From the NCBI GenBank assembly GCA_012510865.1, contig JAAZHF010000331.1:1-9775 (forward strand): a DNA stretch of 9,775 nt. The letters run 5' to 3'. The stretch comes from Gammaproteobacteria bacterium (GTDB lineage: Bacteria > Pseudomonadota > Gammaproteobacteria > Xanthomonadales > Xanthomonadaceae). Of this stretch, positions 1 to 6,576 are shown piece after piece. The notes beneath the pieces are model-generated. The model had not been told where the DNA came from. It ran no database searches and worked only from the letters and a program-made list of their open reading frames with translations. The translations under genes and the position numbers were made by a program. Each line of letters opens with the position of its first letter. Positions within the stretch are counted from its first letter, which is position 1.

Positions 1-486
1 ACGCCACCCCTCGAGGCGATGCTCGGCGACTGGTACGTGGCGGCTCGGATTCCGTGGTTCGGCGAGCGTGGCCGGGTGGCCTCGCGCCTGCACCTCGCCG
101 ACGGCGGCGGCGACCGGGTCACGGTCACGCGGAGCTGGCGGGAGGGCTTCGCCGAGCCGTCGGAGACCGACACCTCGGTCGCGCGCCGCGACGGCCCCGG
201 CAACCGCCTGTGGAAGATGCGCGCCTGGGGCGTGCTCCCGACCCGGCTGCGGGTGCTCGAGACGGCGGCCGACGGCAGCTGGATGCTGCTGGATTCACCC
301 GCGCGCGAGCACGCCTGGATCCTGACCAGGGCCCAGGTCGTCGGCGACGAGGCCTACCTGGAGCTGGAGCGCCGCATCCGCAGCCACGGGGTCAACACCG
401 ACAAGCTGCGCCGGGTGCCGCAGGTGCCCGCGCAGGAAGGCCTGCTGGGCTTCGAGCCCGCGGCCATCCCGACGCCCGGGCGCTGA
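1..486 (+). CDS. Blc-type bacterial lipocalin, 5' partial
   Basis: This is the 3' part of a bacterial lipocalin (Blc family). These proteins are small calyx-shaped binders of fatty acids or lysophospholipids, usually outer-membrane lipoproteins. The frame is open from base 1. The first ATG (19) lies only two codons before the lipocalin signature GDWYVAARIPWFGERG, so the true start and any lipoprotein signal lie outside the window. The rest follows the family: a strand ending MLLDS, the block HAWILTR, then a C-terminal helix with VNTDKLRRVPQ, which matches the Blc tail. About 161 codons are visible, close to a complete mature Blc domain. It converges on the WYL regulator with a 12-nt gap, and no functional link to it is visible. 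The family call is firm; the ligand is unknown. Confidence 0.85.
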   Translation, partial: TPPLEAMLGDWYVAARIPWFGERGRVASRLHLADGGGDRVTVTRSWREGFAEPSETDTSVARRDGPGNRLWKMRAWGVLPTRLRVLETAADGSWMLLDSPAREHAWILTRAQVVGDEAYLELERRIRSHGVNTDKLRRVPQVPAQEGLLGFEPAAIPTPGR

Positions 487-504
487 CCCGGCGGCCGGTC
501 AGCG
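481..504. terminator. Hairpin covering both convergent stop codons
   Basis: CGCTGACC (481-488) and GGTCAGCG (497-504) form a perfect 8-bp inverted repeat with an 8-nt loop. The lipocalin stop (TGA 484-486) lies in one arm and the regulator stop (TCA on +, 499-501) in the other. It could act as a bidirectional transcription end. There is no T-run on either side, so an intrinsic terminator is only a possibility. Confidence 0.35.
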
Positions 505-1017
505 GCCGTAGTTCGACAGCGCGAGCTCGAGCAGCGTGCGCGCCTGCTCGCGCAGCGACTTCGGCTCGACGATCTCCGCGTCGCTGCCGTAGTGCAGGAC
601 GTCCATGAGCAACTCGCGCGGCGCGCTGTAGGGCACCTTGAGCTCGTAGCGCCCGTCGGCCAGGTGCCGCCCCTGCTGCTGCGAGTGCCAGTGCTCGTCG
701 GCGACCCAGCGCGCCGCCCGGGCGCTGAACAGGATCGTGGCCACGCCCTTGGGCTCCCCGGAGAAGATGCCGTAGCCGCCGCCCAGGTGCCGGTCGAGCT
801 CGCCCTCGTCGACGTCGATCGCCGCCTCGTCGAGGGCGCGCGCGCGCGCGATCCGGTCCACCGAGAAGCTGCGCAGGCCCTCGCGCTCGTGGTCCCAGGC
901 GTCCAGGTACCAGTTGTCGCGGTAGTGGGTGATGCGCTGCGGCGACACCGTGCGCCGGGTGGTCTCGTCGGTCGAGCGCGCGCGGTACTCGAAGGCCAGC
1001 TGCCTGCGGCCGAGCAT
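499..1017 (-). CDS. Downstream fragment: WYL and WCX domains of the interrupted regulator
   Basis: An ATG sits only six bases after the TGA (order TGA-TAC-GCC-ATG), in the same frame. Termination followed by re-initiation could give a 172-residue protein holding most of the WYL domain (NWYL at fragment residues 35-38) and the WCX region (about 95-172, ending LLELALSNYGR). No clear Shine-Dalgarno sequence precedes this ATG, and it would lack part of the first WYL helix. A remnant of one broken gene is the simpler reading. Confidence 0.45.
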   Translation of the reverse strand: MLGRRQLAFEYRARSTDETTRRTVSPQRITHYRDNWYLDAWDHEREGLRSFSVDRIARARALDEAAIDVDEGELDRHLGGGYGIFSGEPKGVATILFSARAARWVADEHWHSQQQGRHLADGRYELKVPYSAPRELLMDVLHYGSDAEIVEPKSLREQARTLLELALSNYGR

Positions 1018-1023
1018 GGCGTA

Positions 1024-1464
1024 TCACACGCTGCGGAACAGGTGCTCGTCCAGGCGCCGGGTGCGATGCGGGATCACGCGCACCCTCTCCACCGGCCAGG
1101 CCTTGCCGCTGGCATGGTCGCTGAGCAGCTTCTCGATCCGCGACTGCAGCGGTGCCAGCGCGGACGACAGCACCCCGCCGCCGCTGCGCGACAGCAGCTG
1201 CTGCGCCGCCAGCAGTGCGTGCAGCTCCTCGGAGCTCAGCCACAGGCCGGGCAGCTCGAAGCGGTCGCTTTCCCCGGGGTCGTAGCGGAAGCCGGCGTCG
1301 TCGCCCACGATCGGCGCCATCAGCCCGTCGCGCAGGAACGCGATGTCGCGGTACACCGTGGCGCGCGAGCAGCCCAGCTCGTCCTGCAGGCGGGCGACGG
1401 TCACCGGATAGCGGGCGTTGCCGAGGATGCGGTGCAGCGTGAGGATGCGTTCGTAACGGTCCAT
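1024..1464 (-). CDS. Upstream fragment: HTH domain of the interrupted WYL regulator
   Basis: This is the 146-residue product expected if the TGA at 1024-1026 terminates translation. It keeps the whole DNA-binding winged HTH and the linker helices (LSSEELHALLAAQQLL, LQSRIEKLLSDHA). It loses the WYL sensor domain and the WCX tail, so it could bind DNA without ligand control if it is stable. The alternative GTG at 1510-1512 would add 16 residues unlike the family and is not preferred. Whether the fragment is made is unknown. Confidence 0.5.
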   Translation of the reverse strand: MDRYERILTLHRILGNARYPVTVARLQDELGCSRATVYRDIAFLRDGLMAPIVGDDAGFRYDPGESDRFELPGLWLSSEELHALLAAQQLLSRSGGGVLSSALAPLQSRIEKLLSDHASGKAWPVERVRVIPHRTRRLDEHLFRSV

Positions 1465-1551
1465 GGCGATCCCGGAAGCGATTCGGCCGGCGCGGCGCCG
1501 GCCCCGGCCCATTCTGCCCGACCCGCGCTCCGCCGGGGCCCCTGCCCTGCC

Positions 1552-1625
1552 GTGGAGCGGCTACGGCCGCGATCCCGGGATGCACTGGGCATCGCAGCCG
1601 CAATCGCGGCTGTAGCCGCTCCCAC
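1552..1625. repeat. Inverted pair of Xanthomonadaceae-type REP elements
   Basis: The + strand at 1552-1573 reads GTGGAGCGGCTACGGCCGC followed by GAT. The - strand at 1625-1603 reads GTGGGAGCGGCTACAGCCGC followed by GAT. The two copies face each other across a 29-nt loop and differ at about two positions, so they can form a long stem-loop. Their form matches the REP family common in Xanthomonas, Stenotrophomonas and Lysobacter genomes. They lie between the divergent regulator and the soe-like operon. Confidence 0.75.
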
Positions 1626-1657
1626 CTGTGGCCGCACCCACCTGTGGCCGCTCCCAC
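1611..1657. repeat. Three-copy tandem repeat, 16-bp period, derived from the REP tail
   Basis: TGTAGCCGCTCCCAC (1611-1625), TGTGGCCGCACCCAC (1627-1641) and TGTGGCCGCTCCCAC (1643-1657) are each separated by a single C. The first copy is the end of the right-hand REP and the other two look like duplications of that tail. The array ends 28 nt before the preferred soeA start, so it lies in the operon's leader or promoter region. Confidence 0.75.
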
Positions 1658-1685
1658 GCGGGGGTGGCTCGGGCACAATGGGCCC

Positions 1686-4580
1686 ATGCCTGTCCGCCGC
1701 CCGGCCGAACCCGTGCTAGACACCTCGCCCTCGCCCGGCGACGAGGTCAAGACCACCACCTGCTACATGTGCGCCTGCCGCTGCGGCATCAAGGTGTGGC
1801 TGCGCGACGGGGGCATCCGCTACATCCAGGGAAATCCCTCGCACCCCGTGAACAAGGGCGTGCTGTGCGCCAAGGGCGCCAGCGGGATCATGCAGCACCA
1901 CTCGCCGGCGCGGCTCACCAGGCCCTTGCTGCGGGTCGGCGAACGCGGCAGCGGCGAGTTCCGCGAGATCGGGTGGGACGAGGCGATGGAGATCGCCACG
2001 TCGTGGCTGGCGCCGGTCCGGGAGCGCAACCCGGACGAGCTGGCGTTCTTCACCGGCCGCGACCAGTCGCAGGCACTCACGGGCTGGTGCGCACAGCAGT
2101 TCGACACCGTCAATTACGCCGCCCACGGCGGCTTCTGCTCGGTGAACATGGCGCCCGGCGGGCTGTACACCCTGGGCGGCTCGTTCTGGGAGTTCGGCGA
2201 GCCCGACTGGGAGCACGCCCGCTACCTGATGCTCTGGGGCGTGGCCGAGGACCACGATTCGAACCCGATCAAGCTCGGCCTCGGGAAACTGAAGGCGCGC
2301 GGCGCGAAGATCGTCGCGGTCAACCCGGTGCGCACCGGCTACGGCGCCATCGCCGACGAGTGGATCGGGATCCGCCCGGGCACCGACGGGCTGTTCGCCT
2401 TCGCGCTGATCCACGAGCTGCTGCGCACCGACCGCATCGACCTGGACTACCTGGCGCGCTACGCCGACGCGCACTGGCTGGTGCTGCGGGATCCCGGCGG
2501 TGCGGAGGACGGCCTGTTCGTGCGCGACGGCGAGGGACGCCCGCAGTGCTGGGTGGCCGATGCGGAGGCCGCGGCGGGCGGCGCCCTCCATCCCGCCGAT
2601 GCCCCCGGCATCTCCCCGGCCATCGCCGGCGAATACGCGCTGCCCGACGGCCGCCACGCGGTCCCCGCCTTCCACCTCGTGGCCGAGCGCTACCTCGATC
2701 CACGCTACGCGCCCGAGGCGGTCGCCGAGCGCTGCGGCATCCCCGCCGGCACCATCCGCCGCATCGCGCGCGAGCTGGCGGAGGCGGCGTTCGATTCGAA
2801 CCTCCGCCTGCCCATCGCCTGGACCGACGCCTGGGGCCGCGAACACGCCGAAATGATCGGCCGCCCGGTCGCGCTGCACGCCATGCGCGGCATCAGCGCG
2901 CATTCCAACGGATTCCACACCTGCCGCGCCCTGCACCTGCTGCAGCTGCTGCTGGGCGCGGTCGACGCGCCGGGCTCGTTCCGCTACCAGCCGCCCTACC
3001 CGAAGCCGATCCCGCCGCCCAACCGCCCGGGCCGCAGCCGGCGCGAGGATGGATCGCTCGACGCCGGCCCGCTCGGCTTCGTGCACGGGCCCGAAGACCT
3101 GCTGGTCGACGACGAGGGCCGGCCGCGCCGCATCGACCACGCCTATTCCTGGGCCTACCCGCTGGCCGCGCACGGGATGATGCACACCCTGCTGCGCAAC
3201 GCCCACGCCGGCGACCCCTATCGCATCGACACGCTGATGATGTTCATGGCCAACATGGCCTGGAACTCGTCGATGAACACGCGCGAGACCATCGCCTGGC
3301 TGACCGACAGGGACGCGGACGGCGGGTACCGCATCCCGCGCATCATCTACTCGGATGCGTATGCATCGGAGATGGTGGCCTACGCCGACCTGGTGCTGCC
3401 GGACACCACCTACCTCGAGCGCTTCGATGCGATCAGCATGCTCGACCGGCCGATCTCCGACGCCGACGGCGCCGCGGACGCGATCCGCCAGCCGCTGTTC
3501 GATCCGGCGACGCAGCCCGACAAGGACGGCCGCCCGCGCGACGTCCGCGGCTTCCAGTCCGTGCTGCTCGAACTGGGCGCGCGCCTGGGCCTGCCGGGCA
3601 TGGTGCACGCCGATGGCTCGCCCAGGTACCGCGACTACGCCGACTACATCCTGCGCCACGAGCGCACGCCCGGCGTCGGCCTGCTCGCGGGCTGGCGCGG
3701 AGCGGACGGCGGGAGCCACGGCAAGGGCGCGCCCAACCCGGACCAGCTGCAGCGCTACATCGACAACGGCGGCTTCTGGCGCGAGGAGGTCCCGGAGCAC
3801 GCCCGCTACTTCAAGATGGGCAACCGCGGCTACCTGCAGTGGGCGCAGGCACTGGGCTTCATCGGTTCCCAGGAACCCATCACGCTGCACATGTACGCCG
3901 AACACCTGCAGAAATTCAGGCTCGCGGCGCGGGGCCACGGCGCGCACCAGCCGCCGGAAGAGCACCGCGGGCGCTTGGACGCGTACTTCGATCCGCTGCC
4001 GATGTGGTACCTGCCCTTCGAGCAGGCGCAGGTGGACGGGGACCGGTTCCCGCTGCATGCCATCACCCAGCGGCCGATGTTCATGTACCACGCCTGGGGC
4101 TCGCAGAACGCCTGGCTGCGGCAGATCGCAGCGCGCAACTGGCTGTACATGCATCCCGACACCGGCGCCCGCCACGGCGTGGCCGACGGCGACTGGGTGG
4201 TGCTGTCCTCGCACCTCGGGTCCATCACGGTGCAGGCGAAGTTCGCCGGCAACGTGCAGCCCGACACCGTCTGGACCTGGAACGCGATCGGGAAGCGGCG
4301 CGGCGCGTGGCGGCTGGACGCCGGGGCACCCGAGGGCCGCAAGGGCTTCCTGCTCAACCACCTGATCTCCGACATCACCCCGCGCGGCGACTACGCCAAC
4401 GCCGACCCGGTGACCGGCCAGGCGGCGTGGTTCGACCTCCGCGTGGGCCTGCGGCGCGCGGAACCGGACGAGACCGGCGGCGCCGGCGATGGCACGCCGG
4501 AGGCGCACCCGCGGTTCCCGGTTCTCGACCTGGGCGAGGCCCCCGCCGGCCCGCTGCGCTACGGGACCCGGCCGCGATGA
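1686..4580 (+). CDS. soeA: Cytoplasmic molybdopterin oxidoreductase, SoeA-type sulfite dehydrogenase catalytic subunit
   Basis: This is the catalytic subunit of a DMSO-reductase-family Mo-bisPGD enzyme, 964 residues. An N-terminal [4Fe-4S] site is complete (Cys26, 29, 33, 61: CX2CX3CX27C). The molybdopterin domain follows, with Cys151 in HGGFCSVNMAPGG as the likely Mo ligand, then WGVAEDHDSNPIK and NPVRTGYGA. The dinucleotide-binding domain covers about residues 785-900 (HAITQRPMFMYHAWGSQNAW). There is no Tat signal: the Arg pair at residues 4-5 has no hydrophobic stretch after it. This points to a cytoplasmic enzyme, as in SoeABC, which oxidises sulfite to sulfate and reduces quinone, and unlike the exported PhsA, PsrA and DmsA. 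Start: ATG 1686 is preferred; upstream GTG 1644 lies in the repeat array. The stop overlaps the next start (ATGA). The SoeA assignment rests on sequence feel plus the SoeB/SoeC-like partners. Thiosulfate or polysulfide chemistry is the alternative. Confidence 0.8.
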   Translation: MPVRRPAEPVLDTSPSPGDEVKTTTCYMCACRCGIKVWLRDGGIRYIQGNPSHPVNKGVLCAKGASGIMQHHSPARLTRPLLRVGERGSGEFREIGWDEAMEIATSWLAPVRERNPDELAFFTGRDQSQALTGWCAQQFDTVNYAAHGGFCSVNMAPGGLYTLGGSFWEFGEPDWEHARYLMLWGVAEDHDSNPIKLGLGKLKARGAKIVAVNPVRTGYGAIADEWIGIRPGTDGLFAFALIHELLRTDRIDLDYLARYADAHWLVLRDPGGAEDGLFVRDGEGRPQCWVADAEAAAGGALHPADAPGISPAIAGEYALPDGRHAVPAFHLVAERYLDPRYAPEAVAERCGIPAGTIRRIARELAEAAFDSNLRLPIAWTDAWGREHAEMIGRPVALHAMRGISAHSNGFHTCRALHLLQLLLGAVDAPGSFRYQPPYPKPIPPPNRPGRSRREDGSLDAGPLGFVHGPEDLLVDDEGRPRRIDHAYSWAYPLAAHGMMHTLLRNAHAGDPYRIDTLMMFMANMAWNSSMNTRETIAWLTDRDADGGYRIPRIIYSDAYASEMVAYADLVLPDTTYLERFDAISMLDRPISDADGAADAIRQPLFDPATQPDKDGRPRDVRGFQSVLLELGARLGLPGMVHADGSPRYRDYADYILRHERTPGVGLLAGWRGADGGSHGKGAPNPDQLQRYIDNGGFWREEVPEHARYFKMGNRGYLQWAQALGFIGSQEPITLHMYAEHLQKFRLAARGHGAHQPPEEHRGRLDAYFDPLPMWYLPFEQAQVDGDRFPLHAITQRPMFMYHAWGSQNAWLRQIAARNWLYMHPDTGARHGVADGDWVVLSSHLGSITVQAKFAGNVQPDTVWTWNAIGKRRGAWRLDAGAPEGRKGFLLNHLISDITPRGDYANADPVTGQAAWFDLRVGLRRAEPDETGGAGDGTPEAHPRFPVLDLGEAPAGPLRYGTRPR

Positions 4581-6355
4581 CGCCGGACATGCTCCTCACC
4601 TTCCTCGTGCTGGCCGGCGCCGTGGCGCTGTTCGTCAGCGAGAAGATGCCGCCGGAAGTCGTGGCGATGCTGGCGCTGGCCGCGCTCCTCACCCTGCGCC
4701 TGGTCAGCACCGAGGAGGCGCTCTCGGGCTTCAGCAGCCCGGCCACGGTGACCGTGGCGGCGATGTTCGTGCTCAGCGCCGGGCTGCAGCAGAGCGGATC
4801 CCTGAACCGCCTCGGCGAGGCGATCGCACGCATCCGCTGGGGCTGGCTGCTGGCGCTGGTGCTGATGCTGCTGACCGCGGCGGTCTCGGCGTTCATCAAC
4901 AACACCGCGGCGGTCGCGGTGTTCCTGCCGCTGGTCATCGCCGCGGCGGTGGCCAACAACCTGCCGCCGTCGAAGTTCCTGATCCCGCTGTCGTACGCGG
5001 CCCAGTTCGGCGGCGTGTGCACGCTGATCGGCACCTCGACGAACCTGCTGGTCGACTCGATGGCGCGGCAGGCCGGGCACGCCGGCTTCACCATCTTCGA
5101 GTTCAGCCAGCTGGGCATCCTCTTCGTGGCGGCAGGCACGGTCTACATGATGATCGCGCGCCGCTTCCTGCTGCCCGACCTCGGCGTTCCGCAGCAGGCC
5201 GACAGCGGCCACGCCGGGCGCTACGTCGCCGAACTGCTGGTGCCGGGAAAGTCGGGGGCGATCGGCAAGCGTGGCGCGGAGCTGCTGCCCGAGGACAGCG
5301 GCGACGTGGTCCTGCTGGAGGTCTTCCGCGCGCGCGCCGCGGTGCCCTCGCCGCGCGCCGCCGAGATCGCGCCCGGCGACCGCCTGCTGCTGCGCGGCAA
5401 CTGGAACGACATCGAGGCCGCCCGGCGCAAGCTCAAGCTGCGCCACCTGCACGTCGACGGCGAGCCCGGGGAGGAGGCGGAAGACGGCGAACACGAGCGC
5501 GTGCACGCCGAGGTGATGGTCGCCCCCGGCTCGCACCTGGTCGGGCACACCCTGGCCAGCCTCCGCTTCGCCCACATGTACCACGCCCGCGTCCAGGGCC
5601 TGCACCGGCACCGCCTGGCGATCCGGCAGCCGCTGGACCATGTCCCGCTCGCCGTCGGCGACGTGCTCCTGCTCGATGCACCGGGGAGTGCGCTGGAGCT
5701 GATGCGCGCCGACCCGGGACTGGTGGTGCTGGGCCAGCGCGAGCAGGCGCGGACCTCGCTGCGCCGCTCGCTGTTGGCCCTGGGCATCCTGACCGCCGTG
5801 GTGGCGGTCGCCGCGGCGGGCCTGATGAGCATCGTCGCCGCGGCCATCATCGGCTGCTGCATGCTCCTCCTGCTGCGCGTGCTCCAGCCCGAGGAGGCCT
5901 ACGCGGCCATCGACTGGCGGGTGGTGCTGCTGCTGGCGGGCGTGCTGCCGCTGGGCATCGCCCTGCAGAAGAGCGGCGCCGCGGCGCTGGTCGCCGACTT
6001 CTCCATCGGCCTGGTAGGCGGCTTCGGCCCGGTGGCGACGCTCGCGGTGATCTACATCATGACTTCGCTGCTGACCGAGGTGATGAGCAACAACGCGTCG
6101 GCCGCGCTGGTGGTGCCGATCGCGATCGCCACCGCGGAATCGCTCGGCCTGGACAGCAAGCCCTTCCTGGTGGCTGTGGCCTTCGCCGCGTCCACCAGCT
6201 TCGCCACCCCGATCAGCTACCAGACCAATACCATGGTCTACGCCGCCGGCGGCTACCGCTTCAGCGACTTCGTGAAAGTCGGCCTGCCGCTGAACGTCAT
6301 TTTCATCGTGATGGCCGTGATCCTGATTCCCCGCCACTTCCCTTTCAGCGGATGA
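4577..6355 (+). CDS. SLC13/DASS-type anion permease with two RCK_C (TrkA-C) domains
   Basis: This is an inner-membrane ion-coupled anion transporter of 592 residues. The N-terminal membrane half holds NNT (108-110) and GTSTN (152-156). The C-terminal half holds TEVMSNNAS (500-508) and YQTNTMVYAAGGY (QTN at 549-551). These are the paired hairpin motifs that bind substrate and Na+ in SLC13 carriers. Between the halves lie two cytosolic RCK_C-like domains (about 216-290 and 309-386), followed by more helices. Relatives with this layout include sulfate transporters and the algal SAC1/SLT group, but many are uncharacterised. The start ATG overlaps the soeA stop (ATGA 4577-4580) and the stop overlaps the next gene, so expression is probably coupled. 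Sulfate efflux or sulfite/sulfur-anion uptake would fit the neighbours. The substrate is inference; dicarboxylates are possible. Confidence 0.85.
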   Translation: MTPDMLLTFLVLAGAVALFVSEKMPPEVVAMLALAALLTLRLVSTEEALSGFSSPATVTVAAMFVLSAGLQQSGSLNRLGEAIARIRWGWLLALVLMLLTAAVSAFINNTAAVAVFLPLVIAAAVANNLPPSKFLIPLSYAAQFGGVCTLIGTSTNLLVDSMARQAGHAGFTIFEFSQLGILFVAAGTVYMMIARRFLLPDLGVPQQADSGHAGRYVAELLVPGKSGAIGKRGAELLPEDSGDVVLLEVFRARAAVPSPRAAEIAPGDRLLLRGNWNDIEAARRKLKLRHLHVDGEPGEEAEDGEHERVHAEVMVAPGSHLVGHTLASLRFAHMYHARVQGLHRHRLAIRQPLDHVPLAVGDVLLLDAPGSALELMRADPGLVVLGQREQARTSLRRSLLALGILTAVVAVAAAGLMSIVAAAIIGCCMLLLLRVLQPEEAYAAIDWRVVLLLAGVLPLGIALQKSGAAALVADFSIGLVGGFGPVATLAVIYIMTSLLTEVMSNNASAALVVPIAIATAESLGLDSKPFLVAVAFAASTSFATPISYQTNTMVYAAGGYRFSDFVKVGLPLNVIFIVMAVILIPRHFPFSG

Positions 6356-6576
6356 AGATCCTGCACCGGTCCATTGCCGCGCTGATGGTCGCCGGTGGCC
6401 TTGCCGGCGCGATCGCCTGCGCCTGGGCGCTGGTCGACCCTTCGATCATGGCGCCCTTCGCACAGGGACCGCTCGACCCGCCCTCGCCGCGCTGGCGCGC
6501 GGCCTTCGGACTGCTGGCCTCGATCGCCGCCCTGCTGTTCGGCAGCGGCAGGCTGCGCCACAGGGAGCTGCCGTGA
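6352..6576 (+). CDS. Small two-helix membrane protein of unknown function
   Basis: This encodes 74 residues, starting at ATG 6352 inside the stop of the permease gene (ATGA) and ending inside the start of the ferredoxin gene (GTGA 6573-6576). Two hydrophobic segments are visible (about residues 7-28 and 49-65), separated by a Pro-rich loop (DPSIMAPFAQGPLDPPSPRW). The N-terminus (MKILHR) and C-terminus (GRLRHRELP) are basic, so both ends probably face the cytoplasm and the loop faces the periplasm. I recognise no family. The double overlap and codon use in keeping with the neighbours support a real gene. It may help assemble or modulate the membrane anchor or the permease, but that is a guess. 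A cleaved signal peptide is less likely, as a second hydrophobic stretch follows. Confidence 0.7.
   Translation: MKILHRSIAALMVAGGLAGAIACAWALVDPSIMAPFAQGPLDPPSPRWRAAFGLLASIAALLFGSGRLRHRELP

Larger units (their letters stand above)
499..1464 (-). pseudogene. YafY-type HTH/WYL transcriptional regulator broken by an in-frame TGA
   Basis: Read through its single stop codon, this frame gives a 321-residue protein with the full architecture of the YafY-like WYL regulators. It has an N-terminal winged HTH (about residues 5-55, with CSRATVYRDIAFLRDG), a linker, a WYL domain (W185-Y186-L187 in RDNWYLDAWDHER, ending SFSVDRI) and a C-terminal WCX region (about 245-321). These are one-component regulators whose WYL domain senses a nucleotide or other ligand. 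I chose ATG 1464 because homology begins at MDRYERILTLHRIL and a GGGA lies a few bases upstream. Codon 147 is TGA (TCA at 1024-1026 on +), with the same frame intact on both sides. It falls in the first helix of the WYL domain (FRSV-stop-YAMLGRRQL). The gene is therefore a recent nonsense allele, a sequencing error or a split gene. It is divergent from the soe-like operon. Confidence 0.8.
1465..1685. other. Divergent intergenic region between the regulator and the soe-like operon
   Basis: This 221-nt stretch must hold the promoters of both the regulator and the operon. Beyond the REP pair and the tandem array I see no convincing -35/-10 pair. CACAAT at 1674-1679 resembles a -10 box but ends only 6 nt before the soeA ATG and has no -35 partner. 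Confidence 0.6.

Noticed and set aside
836..850. Run of alternating G and C (15 nt) in the regulator gene
   Set aside because: It is explained by Ala/Arg codons. The frame continues intact through it, so no frameshift is indicated.
1024..1026. TGA as a selenocysteine codon
   Set aside because: Residue 147 is in a structural helix of a transcription factor, with no redox role, and I see no obvious SECIS-like context. A nonsense change or sequencing error is simpler.
1644..1685. Alternative GTG start 14 codons upstream for soeA
   Set aside because: It lies inside the repeat array, has no ribosome site, and adds residues encoded by repeat DNA.
1686..1730. Arg pair at SoeA residues 4-5 as a Tat signal
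   Set aside because: No hydrophobic segment follows before the first cluster cysteine at residue 26, so a cytoplasmic location is favoured.
1716..4508. Very long open frame on the - strand opposite soeA
   Set aside because: It is a shadow of the high-GC codon pattern: low-complexity Val/Ala/Arg/Gly/His composition with no domain sense. The + strand has full molybdoenzyme motifs.
1628..4576. Upstream extension of the permease frame through the whole of soeA
   Set aside because: The 983 extra codons are Arg/Ala/Pro/Gly-rich noise. Transporter sequence begins exactly at ATG 4577.
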